Part shown: positions 14,660 through 16,086 of the stretch, one piece after another
Numbering within the stretch: position 1 is the first letter of the stretch
How the letters are laid out: the number at the start of each line of letters is the position of its first letter
Source: Candidatus Rifleibacteriota bacterium
GTDB lineage: Bacteria > Muiribacteriota > Ozemobacteria > Ozemobacterales > Ozemobacteraceae
Reading direction: 5' to 3'
Length of the DNA: 16,086 bases
NCBI GenBank assembly: GCA_028691595.1
Contig: JAQUZA010000022.1
Span: forward strand, 1-16,086
The notes under the pieces: generated by a model
Told to the model about the DNA's origin: nothing
Database searches by the model: none
The model's input: only the letters and a program-made list of their open reading frames with translations
Translations under genes and position numbers: made by a program

Positions 14660-16086
14660 ATGAATAAAATGCCAGTTGAATCAAAGACTACCTTTTTTAC
14701 CAGCCTGCTGCTTCTGACCGTGCTTCCGGTTGTGGTAGCGATCGTAATTTTGCAGCATGTCACAGCCGGGTATTTTGCGCAAATCGCATCGTCGAATCGG
14801 ACACTCATTCACAAAGAGCTGTCTCAGATTCGCAGGGAAGCTGATGACGCATTTTTCATCGAACGGCAGATTAACAGCGCTTATGGCATGTTGATCGAAG
14901 AACCTGTCACTTCAACGAATATCGGTCGCCATCTTCAGGCTTTGAAAAAACAGAGGCTTGGGTTTGTAAACTTCAGGTTTTTCGACAACCAGCGTCGGCT
15001 CATTCCTGTTGCGGGTGAATCGGAAACCCTCAGGGCTGTTATTCAGCGAATTTTTGAGGCACTTTCACAACCGGAGACCGAGGGAGATGACAGGCTGCTT
15101 CTTCGATATCAGGCAATCTTTGAAACCTTTCTCGGAGCGGTGAGCCCGGGCGAACTTGCTTCGCATCGATCAAGTCTGGTAAGGGTTCTCATCAAAGGAC
15201 GACCTGGCTATTTTTATTGGAATCTTTTTTATTCTCCGGATGACCAGGCAAAATATCTCGGGGGCATGGTCGCATGGTTTTCTCTCGCCGATATTCCTGA
15301 AAATCTTGCTGTCAAGCAGTTGATCGGCAGGTTTAATCAACAGCTTGGCAAGGGTTCTGCTGCTGGTTTAATTGACCTCTCTGCCGTCGAAAAATCGTTT
15401 CCGTTACAGTTGCCAGAAGGCTTTTCTATGGGCGGACTGCCCGGTCTGAGCAATGAAATCACCTCAATGCGTCGCGAATTCGTCAGTGAAAAATCTGTTT
15501 CCGGCGGCAATCTTTTTATTGCTCAGATTGATTCTGACAAAATTCTCTATTTTTTGCAGCGCCAGGGTGGGGCGATGGCAACGAAAATCCCTCTACTGTT
15601 GAAAATTGTCAGCATTGTTCTCTGCCCCTGGCTGATTTATGTCGTTTTAACTTCCAGAAGCTCCGGTTTAACATTGCAGCAGCTTTGTTTTAAACACGCA
15701 GGTCTGGTGATACTTTTTGTCGCCGGGTTTCCAATTGTGATTCTGGCGCTGCTCGGGCAAAATCTTGTTTCCCTGCAGAGGCAGGTTTTGCAATATCAGA
15801 CGCGTGAATCCCTTGCCCGCTACATTGAGAATCTTGACGAAAACTTCGTGGTTGCCATTGGGAATCTTGAAAAGACATACCGTAGGTTTGCTTCGTCTGA
15901 AAACCTTGTGTCGAGCCACTTGACGAATGTTGAGAAGAATTTCAATCTGTTGAAGAAAGCCGATGCGGTTCAACGTTTGTATTTGATTGATAAAAATGGC
16001 AGAATTCTGCTCGGCCTGCCTGACAAAGCAGTAGCGGGTGAAATGATCGGCAAGCTGATGTCGGCGGTTGCCAGGAAGCTGTTTCT
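14660..16086 (+). CDS. Large membrane sensor-like protein with apparently duplicated extracytoplasmic unit (partial, C-terminus beyond right edge)
   Basis: The frame is open from ATG 14660 to the right edge, 475 codons. Another in-frame ATG lies at 14669, and no clear ribosome site favours either. Membrane segments are visible at about 13-36 (SLLLLTVLPVVVAIVIL), 311-331 (PLLLKIVSIVLCPWLIYVVL) and 346-366 (HAGLVILFVAGFPIVILALL). The loop 37-310 should be outside the cytoplasm. After the third segment a charged helical stalk leads to LYLIDKNGRILLG (440-452), typical of the first strands of a PAS/Cache sensor domain. The first unit has a similar FVNFRFFDNQRRLI (102-115) after its own stalk. The cytoplasmic output domain (kinase, phosphatase, cyclase or chemoreceptor) would be off the right edge, so the type of sensor cannot be stated. 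Confidence 0.75.
   Translation, partial: MNKMPVESKTTFFTSLLLLTVLPVVVAIVILQHVTAGYFAQIASSNRTLIHKELSQIRREADDAFFIERQINSAYGMLIEEPVTSTNIGRHLQALKKQRLGFVNFRFFDNQRRLIPVAGESETLRAVIQRIFEALSQPETEGDDRLLLRYQAIFETFLGAVSPGELASHRSSLVRVLIKGRPGYFYWNLFYSPDDQAKYLGGMVAWFSLADIPENLAVKQLIGRFNQQLGKGSAAGLIDLSAVEKSFPLQLPEGFSMGGLPGLSNEITSMRREFVSEKSVSGGNLFIAQIDSDKILYFLQRQGGAMATKIPLLLKIVSIVLCPWLIYVVLTSRSSGLTLQQLCFKHAGLVILFVAGFPIVILALLGQNLVSLQRQVLQYQTRESLARYIENLDENFVVAIGNLEKTYRRFASSENLVSSHLTNVEKNFNLLKKADAVQRLYLIDKNGRILLGLPDKAVAGEMIGKLMSAVARKLF

Noticed and set aside
1..16086. Mobile elements, tRNA genes, CRISPR arrays, phage or toxin-antitoxin modules
   Set aside because: I looked for transposase-like frames, terminal inverted repeats, cloverleaf motifs, regularly spaced direct repeats and small paired genes, and saw none.

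Overview
The window looks like a chromosomal stretch of a bacterium with a Gram-negative type of envelope: it carries minor type IV/type II prepilin-like proteins, several Sec-secreted proteins and two-membrane-pass sensors. Base composition is moderate (by eye slightly under 50% GC) and even along the window, and the standard bacterial code is used. I see no insertion sequence, integrase, tRNA gene, attachment site or CRISPR array. The phylum cannot be fixed from the sequence alone. The mix of secreted TPR proteins, odd prepilins and a very large orphan secreted protein would suit a deep-branching, poorly sampled lineage (Riflebacteria-like is only a guess).

Left part, minus strand (1-2812): a housekeeping operon der-plsY-gpsA. 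It has a near-consensus promoter, a 3-nt gap and an ATGA overlap, and gpsA runs off the left edge. It joins ribosome-assembly GTPase Der to the first steps of phospholipid synthesis (glycerol-3-phosphate production and its acylation).

Plus strand (2876-4933): a divergent unit with a coiled-coil zinc-ribbon protein, a secreted/membrane TPM-domain protein with its own zinc ribbon, and then the RNase P RNA gene rnpB. The rnpB gene starts only 8 nt after the TPM stop codon and ends in an 11-bp perfect P1 helix.

Minus strand (4954-6286): a short CbiX-type chelatase-like protein, probably translated from a leaderless mRNA, coupled by ATGA to a membrane-anchored polysaccharide deacetylase-like protein.

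Plus strand (6303-10414): a PfkB-family sugar-phosphate kinase. It is followed by a 1039-residue secreted protein of unknown function with its own TATAAT box, which overlaps the kinase stop codon, and a detectable internal repeat.

Minus strand (10434-14540): a tightly packed five-gene operon, TPR protein, PilW/GspJ-like, PilV/GspI-like and PilX/GspK-like prepilins, TPR protein. It looks like a minor-pilin initiation complex bracketed by two exported TPR proteins.

Right edge, plus strand (14660-end): the first 475 codons of a large membrane sensor whose extracytoplasmic unit appears to be duplicated. It is transcribed divergently from the prepilin operon, and the two promoters overlap on a nested dyad-symmetric element, the best candidate for a regulatory site in the window.
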